A DNA stretch of 64,000 nt from Arthrobotrys musiformis (lineage: Eukaryota; Ascomycota; Orbiliomycetes; Orbiliales; Orbiliaceae), in NCBI GenBank assembly GCA_036971715.1, contig JAVHJL010000006.1:806001-870000 (forward strand). The letters are read 5' to 3'. Made by a program: the position numbers and the translations under genes. Shown here one piece after another: positions 32,217-45,477 of the stretch. The notes beneath the pieces are model-generated. The model did not search any database and was not told where the DNA came from. It saw nothing but the letters and a program-made list of their open reading frames with translations. Positions within the stretch are counted from its first letter, which is position 1. Every line of letters begins with the position of its first letter.

Positions 32217-35200
32217 TTAAGTACCAATATTGTTCCTCTCCTCGAAATCCGTCGCTGATCGGACCCCCTCGGCCAAGTCATGATTTTGACCACCGATCCG
32301 CTCGCCACATTCAGGACACCTAGCAGACTGCATTGGCATGCCGCAGTCTCCGATCGCAAACTAAATTGCACAACAAATTAGTTTACCTTTACCAAATGCT
32401 TAAGAATAGTACTTACCGGATGGCCGTTAACACAATAATACCAGTGCCCACTACCAGAGAGGTCCTGCGCCATGGCCCTAACAATCATGACCTCTTCATC
32501 GCTAGTCACTTTTGCATAAAAGACTTCGCCGTTGACCGACCTCTTCGCACGTTCGACCGCTTCTTCGAGGCGGCCAACGGTGCCGGGGTTGGTCCTACAC
32601 AGATTTTCGCATTTAGCCAAGCTCTTAAGCTCCTTTTTTCTGACGGCGGCTTCGTCTGCCTCCTCGACCTTGACACCTCGCGCTCGGCTATTTTGAATTT
32701 TTAGGATGGAAAAGTAGGCGTGATAAACTCTAGCTTCGACTTCAAAGGCAGGCAAATGCGCCCCGTGACAGTCTTCTATGAGGGTGGTTGTATCTTTAAG
32801 CCCCCCATCGACCTCAGTATCGATTGAATCGCGAAGAGACCGTTTTACGGAGACCGGTGACATGCGATGGTTCGCTATGGCCTGCCAATCTGAAAGAATA
32901 ATCCATTTGGCCCTCGCCTCTAGGCATCTCCCTCGATAAGTAAATCCTGTTTGAATTTTCGCCTCGTCGAAATGAAATGATTGCCCTTCCTCGGGGCTAG
33001 CACGTTTAGCAAGTGCGCCCAGGTACAAATCATTAACTTTAGTCAATGGCTGCTCTGTTGCCAGAACAGAAAGACTGAATTCCCGAATTGCGGTTCTGAT
33101 GTGCCTTCCTTTTTTCTTGTAACTGTTGAGGGTTTTGCTTGCTTGCTTGGGTTCTTCACCTCCGAATTCGCTGAGGAGTGACTGCCGCTCTGCTTCAATG
33201 CCGGATTCGAAATTCTTAATTTTCAGTAATAATTCGGCGTATTCAGTCGCGGATCGGGCCATAAATCTCCTGGTCAACTCGTCGAGGAGAGAAGATTTGA
33301 AGATTCTATTGTATCTGTCGATATTTCGTAGTGGTCGGCGGCAATCCGGGCATCCCTTCAGGGTTTCTCCACTCATCAAGATCCGCCTTGTGCCGGCTCG
33401 CCTATCGACCTCGTAGTACTTTTTAAGCTCCAAGGTCCCATCTAGGCTCGACATAGTGTAGAAATGGCCGCACTTCAGGAATATTACGGGGTCTTCATTC
33501 AGTTTGATCTCATCGTAACTCTCTAGAGTGATGAGATCCACTCTCTGCTTTTTGATATCGGGCCTGGCGCATTCTTGACAGTATTTAGCTGAAGGGCACG
33601 CCTCTCCACAAACCGATGGACAGCGATGTTTGCAACTAAGTTTCTTCTCGCATCTCTTGTTGCATGGCTCTTTATCGCAGGGTACCGAGCAGGGCATGGT
33701 GCATTTCTTTTTCTGGTGCTCGCACTCCCACCCACACTCCTCAGCGCAGAGGTAACATGCCTCCCCGCATTTGTTCGGGCACCTTGAATGCTTGCATTGA
33801 ATTTCGCATGGCTGCTTGCAGGGAGGGCAATCAGTACCCTCGTGGCAAACTCTAGGGCACTTATGCCCACAGAGTTGGTAGTTCTCCCCGCAAATTGTCG
33901 TACATTTAGCATGCTCTCCCGAAATTTTGCATTCTTTGCAACTTCGCAGACAAAGGTGCCCGCAAGGAAGTGAAGACCTACACTTCTCAGTGCAAGAAAT
34001 ATCAGGTTCATTACTTCGGAAGCAGTGAACCTGTACTGTATGCCCGCAATCAGGGATAACCTTTTCCACCAGTTGTGAGCAGGTATATCGAGATAAATCT
34101 TTTGTCCGGTAGCAAGAGAGCCTGTTTTCGACATGACCGCAAGGCAACTCAACATCATATACGGCTTCCATGCAGTCACCGCACGCGTCTTTGCATTTCA
34201 GACGGCATGGGTGCCCGCAGTCTCGTGGCCTCGGGCACTCCTGGAAACAAAGGGAATTTTCGTGGAGAATTTTGGGGTGGCACTTGAAGCCGCATATATG
34301 GCCGCAGCTTAATCGGAGGCCACAGACCTCGGAGCATCCACCCTCGGGGCACTTGATTTCGAAATCTTCGGGGCTTTTGACAAAGGTTTTCTTTGCGGGG
34401 TGACGCGGGCACTTGAGTTGGAGCTCATGGCCGATGCAATCGCTATTTTCGAGCAAGGTAATGACTTGGTACCACATAGGGACGTGCGCGGATGTCTCAG
34501 CGTTCCCGATAATATACATTCCGTGCCTCGCTCGGCTAGTCCCACGATTAGCATTGGTTAGCAAAACGGAAGATGGTTGATGCAATCTGTTTCTCCTTAC
34601 CTTAGCAAAACGTTAATTCGATTAGGAGTTTTCAGGAAACCGCAGTTTTGTCGGTCGTTACTCCGAACTAAGCAAACTACTATTACAGTTGCTTCTTCTC
34701 CCTGCATTATAGAGCTTTTGTTAGATAATGAGATACTAAGAATGTAGTACGTCTGTCAAATAGCGTACCTGGAAGTTATCAACCGTCGCTATTCTGATTC
34801 TGTCCAGTACCTTGCTCTTCTTAATTTGTGGCTTCCTCTTCCCAGTCTTGGATTCTTCCTCTTCATCATCTGGCAGATCCAATTCTTGCAAATCTCTCTC
34901 ACTGACATCGTAGTCGACGATGTCCTCAAACATCTCCATCAACATCCTCATTTGATTTATATAGGGGGTCAAAACAGCAATCTCTCCGTTCTTGTACACG
35001 CCCTGTCGAGAGAGATACGTGACCAAGGATACGACCATTCTGGCTTCCCAGCTATTGGTTTTACTCTGCATCGTTTCCCCAGGATCAGTCGGGTCCTCGA
35101 AGTTACGATGATCGAGCCAAAAGAGCCTTTTCTTTATTCCAGCAACATCTGGATATCCGGTTGTTCCTTCATGGTCGCTTAACGCAGGGTAAAGGGTCGA

Positions 35201-38200
35201 TCGAACGAGGTTCGCAATACTGGGATGCATACGCCGCTGGATATCCAGCTGTCCGATTGGGAATCCAACTGGCTCAACGACTTCTTCGCCATCTTCGTTC
35301 TCCTTTCTGACGTTGAATCTAGCAGCTGCGAGTCGTTCGAATAGCGATTCGTCAAGATTATACTGGCGTTTGTCACGACGGTCGTATTCTTTGGAGAGCG
35401 ACTGCGTTGAGATTTTCGGTCGAAGCTGAAGGTGATCGCCGATGAGAATAACATGCTGGATCGATGGAAGAAGTGCGGTCAAAACGTGTGACTCCAAAAC
35501 CTCTCCAGCTTCTTCACAAACCATTACCTTCGCGGGTAAAGTACGAACAAGCTCGGAGTTGTTGACAAGGCCGACAGTTGTAATGCCAAGAATGTCTACT
35601 TTTTCGAGATATTTTCGGTCAGAGTCGAGAAACAAGCTGGTGCGCGCCTTCTTGGTGGAGGCAAAATGCTCAAGTGAAGCTTGCAACCGCTGTGTCAGCC
35701 CTTCGATGACGGATTGGCGACAATGCTCAAACAATCGGTAACGTTCGCCAGGATTCAAAGACCACCCCGGGACCTCAAGTAGCTCTTCCAGGGGCCTCCC
35801 GCTATCTTCCTCAGCAGAACCGACTGCCCCCTCCATCCAAAACGATACAACCCGTGTCGTATCTTCGCACCCAGCATCAAATCCATATAGTTTGGCACCA
35901 TTTACAATGTCATGGAACTTCTGTGGTAGCTGCCTTTCGAGGTACCGAGTAACCATTGTGACGCTATCGGCCTCTAGCTGTGCGCACATCTGGACGATAC
36001 CGTCCTCTAAACGGGCCATAATCTCATTATTTGCAGCAATAGCGCCCCCAAATCCTCTAATCTGTATCTTGGGGTGGCCCTTTTTATAGTTGTCGAACGA
36101 GAGGGCTTCGATATGGGGTAGGGAGCTTGGAGACCCTATACGGGCGATATTGCCGATACCAAGCTTCAATAGCTCATTCAGGAACTGATCAAGAGCGTGG
36201 TTGGTGTAACATCTACACAAAGTTTTAGAAATCGTCTCCAATATTTCGAATATGGGTGGCATAGGAGACATACATGCACAAAATAGGCCCAAGACCAAGT
36301 CTAGCTTTGTTGGCGAGCAGTGCTGCCACCATCTTAACCCCAACGTACGATTTTCCACATCCCGGAGGGCCTTGGGTAAGCGCGACCTCATGTCGAAACG
36401 CAGATATCATCGCTTTAGCCTGCCCGTGGTCGAGGCTACTTCGCTGAGCTAAGTTCTTGACGACCGTCTCTGGGTCATCGTTAAGAGTGAAGGTAAAGGT
36501 ATTCGGAGGTGCAGTTGTTGAACCGGGTGGTGGGTTGCAGCATGCTGATAAATCTAGATGCTGTCCGCGAAAGTAAGCCGGCGGCGGTATCAAGGAGCCG
36601 TTCGTTTGAATTGTGTGGTCAGATAAGCGCTCCTCTAGACCCTCGACCCTTGGTGCGAGCCATTTGCCGAATGGAAGTTTCGTCGGGTCCCCGTGAATTA
36701 TCTTCAAGCAGCGTAGGATACCCTCAAATTGTCGATACAGGACTGCCGGAAACTCCACCATCAACAGTGCGCGCCGTTTAACATCGGAATTGTACTTCGT
36801 CGCTAAATGAATAAGTCTAGCTTGCTCTTTTTCGTTTCCAAGAGCTATCATTCGGAGTCCAATCGCAGCTCTGTCGGGATCGGAACAAAGATCGTTGATA
36901 ACAAGAGATTCTTCTGGCTGGCCCTCTGGGCTGGCTTGTTCGTAAGAGGCATTTCTGTGGGCGACAACTAAGAAGACGACGTTGGTGTCTTCGCCACTCT
37001 TCTCGATCAAGGCGATTATAGATTTATTTTCTCTAAGCTCCATCGATTTGCGCCACCACCATTGTCGTTTTGCAAAAGTAAATCGTCTCAAAGCTCGGGG
37101 TTGTTCGAACTCGACAATTGCCTCTAGCCCCCCCTTCGACTCGAATTTAAGCCTCTGGACGTCGGCACCGTAGTAGACCCGTAGAGGGGTTGGGCAGCGA
37201 TCTCGAATTAATTTGCGTTTCGCCTGCCAGTCTGCCGGGTTGAGGGTTGGTGCCGTAATTTGTTCCCAGTTTTCAAGTATAAACTTGGTAGCATTGCGAA
37301 CCTGCCCCGAAGTGTCTTCTCGAAGTAACCGGAACTGGATGTCCACAAGCCGTTGAACTCCTGCTTGGTGGTGTTGTGAAGCTTCTTCATAGGCTCGCTT
37401 TGTTGGCAGAAATTCTGAGCGCCTGGAAATAATCTCGGAGACAGTTGGAAGGATTGAGATTTCGGATATTTGTTCGTGATCATTGTCATGGCGCGGTCCG
37501 AGAAGAGATAGCTCACCGGGTAAATCGAGGACATCATCCTCTTCTTCCTTAGGCTTCTTTTTAAAGTCTCGCGTTGCTCTTTCCTGAGGAACCTCTGACC
37601 CTGCGGATAGAATAGTAGTAATATTCGAGACATTCCGCGAGATGGCCTCTGAGAGTCCACCGCCATCTCGGCCGTCCGTTTGTGCTATTGCCGCGAGCCT
37701 CTGGCCGATGTATTTCATCTTTTCCTGGATTGCAGCACTTTGGTTCATTCGGAGGGTATTTAAGAAAACGGATGTTGTAAAATCCACTGCATCCATCCAG
37801 TCTTCTTCTTCCATACTTCCTGGTTCATCATCGGGCTTGAGAGCAAGTAGGCATTCTAATACCCTATCAAAGAATGGAACAGCCCTCTCTCCATTGAAGC
37901 CGTATATGACGTTGTAGATCGTTCGAACATGCTGTTCAAGAGAGAGCGAGGATAGAACCGCACTGTTTGACAATATACGCAAAAGGCTTACGCAATGTAT
38001 GTCAAATTTCGGTTTTGTAATGCTGTATTTCGTAGAATATTCCGCCTCGAGGAGTTGGCGAAGCTTTTCAAGGCCTCTATCAGAAGCGAGATGGCTTATA
38101 AAAGCCTTTCTCGAATCTTCTGAAAGACATATTTTCTCCATCCCAGTGGAAAGAAACTCCTGGAGTTCTGCAGGCGATAGACCATTTGTAGATTCTTGAT

Positions 38201-38625
38201 TTGGACCATTGGCACTCCAAGTGTTCATTTTAAATCGCGCCCGGGAGCTTTCTAGCATTAGCCATTGAAGTTTGACATGAGATTTGAAGCAATTTAAGAC
38301 CCCATACGTACCGGAATTCTGGGTTTTGCCCCGCATTTTGAGAGTTCTTACGATAAGAAGCTTGAGGAGGGGTTATAGGAGTATTTTCAGCGTTTGTAGA
38401 AGGGTTATGATGAGAGAAACTGTGGTGTCTCTGTCCTCTCCGCCCATTCTGTTGTTGATTATGATTGTATTGGGCACTCGAGTGCCTTCGAGGCCCATTT
38501 GGCGTATGAGGATTGGCATTTGCTTGTGGATTTTCTGAACCAGGCTGGTTAGATTCGCGGTTTGGAGGGCGCTTTCGGTGAAAGAAGGGCGGCCTTCTGT
38601 TCGGCCTTTGGCCGTCGTCCGCCAT
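32217..38625 (-). CDS. ZNFX1-type SF1 RNA helicase with NFX1 and RZ zinc fingers, 2031 aa
   Basis: The exons on the minus strand are 38625-38312, 38247-36274, 36212-34769, 34701-34601, 34535-32417 and 32360-32217, phases consistent throughout; intron 1's acceptor (GAAAG) is the least certain. The N-terminus is basic and Asn/Gln/Pro-rich, then a long helical region. The SF1/Upf1-like helicase follows, with Walker A GPPGCGKS at 731-738, CYTNHALDQF at 764, Walker B VCEEAGEV at 994-1001, GDHLQLRP at 1021, QRRMHP at 1088, TVDNFQGEE across intron 3 and LVRSND with SRARHGMYIIGN. About ten NFX1-type Cys/His fingers follow from about 1311 to 1620. The end is an RZ-type finger (GHWYYCVNGHP, GDCGMPMQSARCPECGERIGG). 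This is the full animal ZNFX1 arrangement. Homologous helicases act with Argonaute in small-RNA pathways (C. elegans ZNFX-1; fission yeast Hrr1 and Neurospora SAD-3 are related helicases). Confidence 0.92.
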
Positions 38626-40573
38626 TCTATTAAATTTGATAACCGCCTGAAGTTCAAGAATTACGATTCAGAGACCCCACTGGATAGTTTTGATTGCAAA
38701 AATTTGAGGTAATGGCAGAGGAATTATGATTGATGGTGAGGGAGATGAGGATGATGTTTTTTGATAAAAAAGACCCACGATGTAAATAGCGTTGTGACAT
38801 ATTGTGGAACTCCACAGACGCGGAATTATGTTCAGGCATCATTTGTGAGCCCAGGCAGCGCGGAGGCACAGTGACGTTCCAACAGGTACTAGTTCCCTGC
38901 GGAGTTCTGCTCGTAAGCGCCAGGTTGCGAAGACCCAAAGCTCCAATCGCGCCCGCATGACACAGGGCAATATATTGATCATACACCATCTTTGCTCCCG
39001 GCGCATTGTATCTTTTTTCTTAAAAAAAAAAAAAAAAAAAAAACCTATTTAATATGATATAGCCTGAGACCTTTCGATCTGATCAAGCTGCTTGATTAAG
39101 TCTGGTCCTGGCCAAGGATTCCTTCCGACCCCACACTTTCAGGGCTGGCAAACGCTGCACTGCAAACGCAAGCAAACAAGCGAGCTGGTGAAGCAATGGC
39201 CCGCAGCGAATTTCAGGCACTGGATGATGAGCTAGTTCCGATGTGTATGAGTGTTAGAGCGGATACATCGATGGCCTAGAGCATACTTAGTCTTGGGTGT
39301 GCTAATATACATGTCTACATGATATTATATGGTGTGAATTAAAGCAGTAGTTTAAATTTTGCATATGCCTCTAAGCTGTGCTAGATCTATAGAGCTAGGT
39401 CTAGAGCGGCGCAGTGCCAGTGGCGGTGGAAGATTAGGTACGAGACCACCTCAAGCAGATCTCAAATCTGCTAGAATTTTTTGTGGTGGCATGTTGCCGC
39501 CCCTTCTAGGCTAAATATATTGATTGAACATGGCTTTGGGCCGGCCGGATCAAGATCATGATGATGTCTCTGTGTCGACCGGACTAGGAATCATTTAGCT
39601 GAGTCAGCACCATTGATATCTGGTGCACGTGATTATCAGCAAGGCCTGTGAGACACTGTCGCTTACGTAAGCAACCTGCCAAATGTGTCAGGTAACGCAA
39701 GAGCCCGAGGCATATGATAGGCCTAAAACTCACTTTCGTAGACATTGATTTCACACTCGATATAGTGATACATTCACCTTGCTCTAGCCCCAATGCCAGG
39801 TGGCCAACTTTCTTGAGCATCCCGATTACGTGCTTGGTAATATAACGCCGATATACCACAGGGTCCAGGATCTGAATCGGTATGTCAACATCCATATATT
39901 ATATCCGACCCCTAAACTTCGCGTAGGGCCATCCACCTTTTTTTTAAGCTTAAAAATCCTTGTAACGTAACCAAAGATATCACATCGCTTCCAGATCCAA
40001 AGCTAAGGCGTTGAAACAAGCTTATAACGTGTATAACATTGACAAAAGACTTCTACACAATGCGGACAGCTATGTATTTGTGTCTTTATGCAAGGAAGCT
40101 GACGGCTTTCGCGCTCGAGTGGAAAAATTAAGCTTTTTGGCACATGCATAAGACCCTGTCAAATATCAAAACGCCACCAATTTCAGCTCTTTCTGTGCGC
40201 TCAAGCCAATGGACTGAACCCGCTGATAAACGGTGATTTCAAAACGGGGAACAGAGGAAAACCACACTATTCGACGCAGAACCATTCAGCCGCGCGAATT
40301 CTTCAGTTTGCAGCACTAATGCCATATTAAGCCGCTTACATCCAGGCGATACCACATGTACTAACGCTACAAATTTAGATTGGCCCCTTTATGGGAACAT
40401 GGAGGTAGATCCCATATAAGGGCTAACTGCCCCAAATTCGCAGTGAGAGTTACGAAGGTCTGATCCTCCATCGTTTACGTCGCTCGTTATACATACAAAG
40501 CCCTTTATTCTCGGGCCCTTGTCACTCTTTTAGAAAATAATTAATATTCTGTATTAATCCGTCTTTTGAGAAA
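38626..40573. other. Gene-poor region with a poly-A run and a possible relic
   Basis: A run of 22 A lies at 39022-39043. On the minus strand 39895-39584 an ATG opens 103 codons (MDVDIPIQILDPVVYRRYIT and on) with a composition like real protein and a possible GTGAAT donor after GLEQG, but no partner exon or domain is recognised. I treat it as a possible gene fragment. Confidence 0.35.
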
Positions 40574-41720
40574 ATGCTGTTCAATCAAATTTTCACGTTC
40601 TCCGCGCTCCTTTTTGCAGCGAGTTCATTCGCCGCGACCTGTGCCCCGAACAAGTCGTGCACTTCTCTGCCAAAGTCTGTAGTGACTAGCTGCTCGAAGG
40701 TTATCTGTGAGTTCTTCCCTTTTCCTCGAACCATTCTGACATCAATATGTATAACCATAAATATCGACCGTCTACATGTATATACAATGAAATAGTATTG
40801 GCATCAAGCTAATACATTTATTTGTTCAAGCCGCCAAAAAAGCGAAGTACACCACCTGCACTGTCTTGAAGACCGTCATCCCCCAGAAGACCACCAAAAC
40901 AGTTACCGTAACTCGACCAAAGGCCACAATCTTCCAGGACAAATGGGCCACTGCAACCTTTGATGAAACCTCCACCGTTTCTGTGTACTCTACCGTCACA
41001 GGCTACACAACAACCGTTTTTGCCGAGGAGGTCCCCGTTACTTCTACTTCGGTCGAGGTTTTGTCCTTCACAGAGTATGTTCAGATCCTAGCGAGGCATA
41101 CCCAGACTCGGAAGACGCTAACATAATATTGCGACAAAGCACCACCACCGTCACGTATTCGAGCATATCGACCAAATTTGGTTTCCCACTCAAACGTCGT
41201 GCAGCTACTCCCTGCACTACGGTTCCTAAATCATGCTGTAAGCGAGATATTATATAAAGCCCTAGGCTTGCCCCCCGAAATGAAGAACAAACTGATTCGC
41301 GTTTTCACTGTAGCATGTCTTCTCACAAAAACGACCACCAAAACCGTTACCGCTCCTCGCCAAACGGTCACGACTACAAGGACCCTACCGGTGGAAACAG
41401 TTATTGTACAGAGGCTTGCAACAGCTAGCGTTACGGTCATCACCTCCGTTACAACTATTATCCAGGATAGCACAACTCTGACCGAATCAGAATACACCAC
41501 ATATACCGTTACTGCCACTGAGACGATCCAGAGCTCCGAAACTACTACCGCAACTTTCACTACCACAGTCCAGGCTACCGTTACCGCTTGTGAGGATCCT
41601 AGACGGCAATTCTGCGGTGTATTTTGTAATCCTATCTGGGCTGATTACTACAACTGTGGAGGGTGCGGCAGAGCGTGCACCGGCTCACAGATTTGCAATA
41701 ATAGTGTTTGTCAACCTTAA
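40574..41720 (+). CDS. Secreted Thr-rich protein with Cys-rich C-terminus, 293 aa
   Basis: The exons are 40574-40706, 40831-41074, 41140-41237 and 41314-41720; phases 1, 2 and 1 match at the junctions. The signal peptide is MLFNQIFTFSALLFAASSFA. An N-terminal Cys motif follows (TCAPNKSCTSLPKSVVTSC). The middle is almost entirely Thr/Val/Ser (TTKTVTVTRP and TTTKTVTAPRQTVTT blocks), which should be heavily O-glycosylated and extended. The C-terminal 42 residues have eight Cys in a CEDPRRQFCGVFCNP, YNCGGCGRACTGSQIC, NSVC pattern common in fungal secreted proteins with a CGxCG core. There is no GPI signal. Its role is probably at the cell wall or outside the cell; no enzyme domain is seen. Confidence 0.8.
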
Positions 41721-43242
41721 ATATGGCTTCGATCCGACTTCTAGCCTTCGGCCTGGAAAGCTGCTCGACTAGCTCTCCTGTTGTCTACGGACCCGCGGTT
41801 CCACGTTTTAGGAACGCTGGGACTTGTTCCTCCGCGCGAAAATGTAAATTTTAATCACATTCTTTTAGATATATATACACGAAATATAAGCGTATAATTA
41901 CCTAGGTAATTCTAGCTCGTATTATTTAGCTGTAAACTGACTATTTATGCTACGAGATATCTTAAATAAATTAGACGCACGTGGGTTATTCGAACACTCC
42001 CTTCATTCTTATTTCCCATTATGTCTGAATTGTGAGTTTCTAACCCGTAACAATTCGCGGCTTTTCTTGGTGTGACGAAATCATGCTTTAGTACTTAATG
42101 TGCATGTCGGCCGACAGTGAATCGATGCTGACTAGTTTGAGGAGGCTGTAGGCGAGGCATTCTTGCATTGGAAGTTGCATGGGGCCAATTAATTCAGAAT
42201 GCTGGCAAATGCGGGCACAAGCATAGTTTGTAAAGAGCTTCAAAGCAACCAGGCCTGCAGGGCAGAAGCTTGAGCTCCGAGCTTATAGCTAATGTTACCC
42301 TGGCCATTGTCTTTCCAGCCCACTAAATTCAATCAACAGTGATGGGCTTTTCGGACGATTGTTCCCGCGCCCAGGAAGCTTAAATCCGGTAGTATATAAG
42401 TTGGAACATGATAACTAGCCCACTGATCAGTGGACACTAGACTTCTTCCCCACTTCTTGTCCTAGACCCCGTATTCCCGGCTATATTGGCCGTCTCAAAC
42501 ACTGGCAGTCTTCAAGGCGGAAACCTGATCATCGAAATGCAACACTTACAACACATATTCACTCCCGCCAGGCCAAGTCATCCCACGACCCAGCCCAATT
42601 CGGACTGGCTAACGGGAATGGATAAATAATCGGTTGGCTTTACGAGGGTGATCCATTCTCGGTGGCAGTGCTTACCGGAACCGATTACACCGAAGAAATT
42701 TCATCACGTTGTCTAGGTTATTGGAGATAATGACACCCCGCGCTGATACTCCGAGGATGCGCTGCAGGAAGCAAAGCCAAGGGGTCATAGTCTGGAATTT
42801 GGTTCCTGGTCCCATCCTTGAGTCGCACCCGTCGCTGTGTGTTCCTTGAAGATACATAGACTGGCAATTGCTTTGTCGGGCCGCAGAACAATACCCAATG
42901 ACTAGGTCTATCGACGGAACTGTATCCGGGGCACACCCTGACAACAACCATTAGCCTCAGGTTTTGCGATCGATATCCCAAGTCCACCATATAGCCTAGG
43001 CTAAAGTCGCAAATACGAGGTTTTAAGTGGTGATTAGTTGTAGATACCTCAAGCATGCAAATTTCAATATGGGGCTTGTTCGACACCCATGGTTCCACGC
43101 GTCGATATTCGCGGATTATTCATTGGCACGTTCAAGGTACATTTTATCCGTTAATCTAGCTAGCTTCGGACCTAGAAGATACCATGGGCGACATATCGTA
43201 TCATCATCCGTTCCTTCATCAACCTATTTAGCTTTACATGAC
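41721..43242. other. Intergenic, nothing supported
   Basis: This is 1.5 kb without a supportable coding region; the longest minus-strand frame near 43098-42718 lacks an ATG and splice context. The right end is the carboxylesterase promoter. Confidence 0.4.
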
Positions 43243-43250
43243 TATAAATA
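43243..43250 (+). promoter_or_regulatory. TATA box of the carboxylesterase gene
   Basis: TATAAATA lies 108 bases upstream of the ATG at 43351, the usual spacing for fungal genes with short leaders. Confidence 0.6.
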
Positions 43251-43350
43251 CCTGCACTATCGCCAAACCGTCGAGCGCCCTTCTCTTTGACACTCGCTAT
43301 ACAATACACATTCGTTCCAACTTCAAGTCTGGGACAATTGAGTGACCAAG

Positions 43351-45098
43351 ATGTATCATATTATTGCTGCTTTGCCCTTCCTATCATTTCTCGCTTCGCC
43401 AGCCTATGCAACCCCGTCGAAGCCTTCGCATCCCACCGTCACAATCAAAAATGGAACAATTCGTGGCCTCTATAGCGACGTCTGGAACCAAGACTACTTC
43501 TTAGGCGTTCCATATGCCCAGCCAGCAACCGGAAATAACCGCTTTGCCCTTCCCAAGCCGATTTCAACGAAATGGTCTGGTGAGCTCGTAGCGCAAGCTT
43601 TCGGAGACCGATGCCTCGGGCTCCACCACCCGTTTCCAGACCTCCCTGAAAGCGAAGACTGCCTCAATCTCAATATAATTCGTCCGGTGGGATACTCACA
43701 CACGAAACTACCAGTCCTCGTGTGGATCCACGGAGGCGGCTTTACTAGCAGCGGGAGCTCGAACCCTCCCTACAATATGACCTTCATGGTAGACCAATCC
43801 GTCAAGAGTGGCAAGCCAATTATCGCCGTCAGCTTTAATTACCGCCTTACGGCATGGGGAATGCTCGCCTCGAAGGTCATGACCAATTCAGGTATTACAA
43901 ACATTGGAATCAAGGACCAGAGACTAGCCCTCCATTGGGTGCAAGACAATATTGCAGCATTCGGCGGCGACCCTAAGAAGGTTACTATCGGTGGTGATTC
44001 TGCGGGTGGTGTTTCGGTCGGTATCCAAACCCTTGCATATGGCGGACGAGACGACAAACTATTCCGCGCCGCTATCTTCGACAGCGGTCCTGCTCTCTAT
44101 ATCGGCAAATACGGTGACCTGGACATATTGGAGATGATGTACAATGCCCTAGTCGATTCCGTCAACTGTACCTCCGCCGCCAACTCTCTTACATGTCTCC
44201 GTCAAATTCCAACCGACATTATATGGCCAGCCATCAAAGCGGTTGACGCGGCATTCCCAACCCAGTGGCAATACCATATCGACGGCGATATCATCCGAGA
44301 ACGTTCCTCCGTTTCCCTCAAACGCGGCCGATTCGTCAAGGTCCCTATTTTAGTCGGTTCAACTTCAGATGAGGGAACTTACGCTATCGGATACGGTGTG
44401 GATACCACCGAGCAGCTCATCGGCTTTATGAAGCTCGCCACAACCACATCCCTCAGCGACGATACCGTAAACGAAATTCTAAAGGCTTACCCAGATGACC
44501 CGGTCCGTGGCATTCCAGCGGGTTCTATAGAACGTTTCCCACCACCATACGGACAACAATATAAGCGACTCGCAGCCATTGCGACCGACTACTTCCTCGT
44601 CGCCGGTAGAAGACTAACTGCCCGCGCTTGGGCCGAGCGCGGCGCAACAGCGTATTCGTGGAGATTTAATACCATCCCCGCCGGCGTTCCTCGAGAATTA
44701 GGCTCGACGCATGTTACCGACCAGGCATTTGTTTTTGCAAACTTCTTGGGCGTGGGGTATGATACCAACTACTACGACGTTGAGCCGGCCAGCAGAAAGG
44801 CGAATTATATCAAGACGGGACAGTTGATGTCGCGCTCCATCATGAGCTTTGTTCACGATTTGACACCAAACAATCACGGCAGTAAGTCAACGGTCTTATT
44901 TTCAGATATAACGCGTGGGTGCTAATACTTGTATCAAAAACGACAGTGAAAGGATATCCCAAGTGGCCAACGTACGATAAAGCGGATCCGAAGAACTTTG
45001 TTTTCGAGGGCAATAGCACTTCTTATGTGGAACCAGATACCTTTAGGAAGGCTGGGATCAATATTTTTATCCATCGTGCGCAGGAGTTTCTCCACTAG
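43351..45098 (+). CDS. Secreted type-B carboxylesterase/lipase, 560 aa
   Basis: Exon 1 is 43351-44881 and exon 2 is 44947-45098; the 65-base intron has a GTAAGT donor, a GTGCTAATA branch site and a CAG acceptor. The signal peptide is MYHIIAALPFLSFLASPAYA. Family signatures are GTIRGLYSDVWNQDYFLGVPYA, SEDCLNLNI, the oxyanion loop VWIHGGGF, the nucleophile elbow GGDSAGG with Ser217, TSDEGT with Glu341, and GSTHVTD with His454, a complete Ser-Glu-His triad of the alpha/beta-hydrolase family. It should hydrolyse carboxylic esters outside the cell; the substrate cannot be told. The length is normal. It is convergent with the arrestin-like gene. Confidence 0.93.
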
Positions 45099-45477
45099 CC
45101 TCGTGCATTAACATGGATGCGTGTATTTGATGTGTCTAACCGTGGTACTCCGAGCGAACCCGAGAGCACCCCCCAAAATTGAATAAATCTTTTTCAAATC
45201 AACTTCACTCTTCACTAGTTCTACGAAATGTATTTAAAAAGCTGATATATTAATACTATTCATTGAAGTTCTTCTAAACTCAAATATACAAAACCAAGAT
45301 GATATCGCAATATTAAAACCTTCCATAAACACCATACCCCAGGTAAAATTTTTCTAAAACAATTAAAACCATAATGCATCAATGATAAACTGATACCAAA
45401 CTGAAAGATATCATAGTAGAAAGAAATATATCCACGCGAACCCCTAGCGCGAGAAAGAACTTATAAGTCTACCGCAA
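45099..45477. other. Convergent 3' region, AT-rich
   Basis: This is 379 bases between the ends of the carboxylesterase gene and the arrestin-like gene, rich in A/T, with no coding sequence. Confidence 0.5.

Noticed and set aside
36225..38336. Reading the helicase as two genes, one starting inside its first intron
   Set aside because: The frame through the intron is open by chance; the phase across introns 1 and 2 and the continuous helicase motifs support one gene.
42718..43098. 126-codon minus-strand frame
   Set aside because: It has no ATG at the start, no splice signals and no recognisable domain; it competes with another phase over the same bases.
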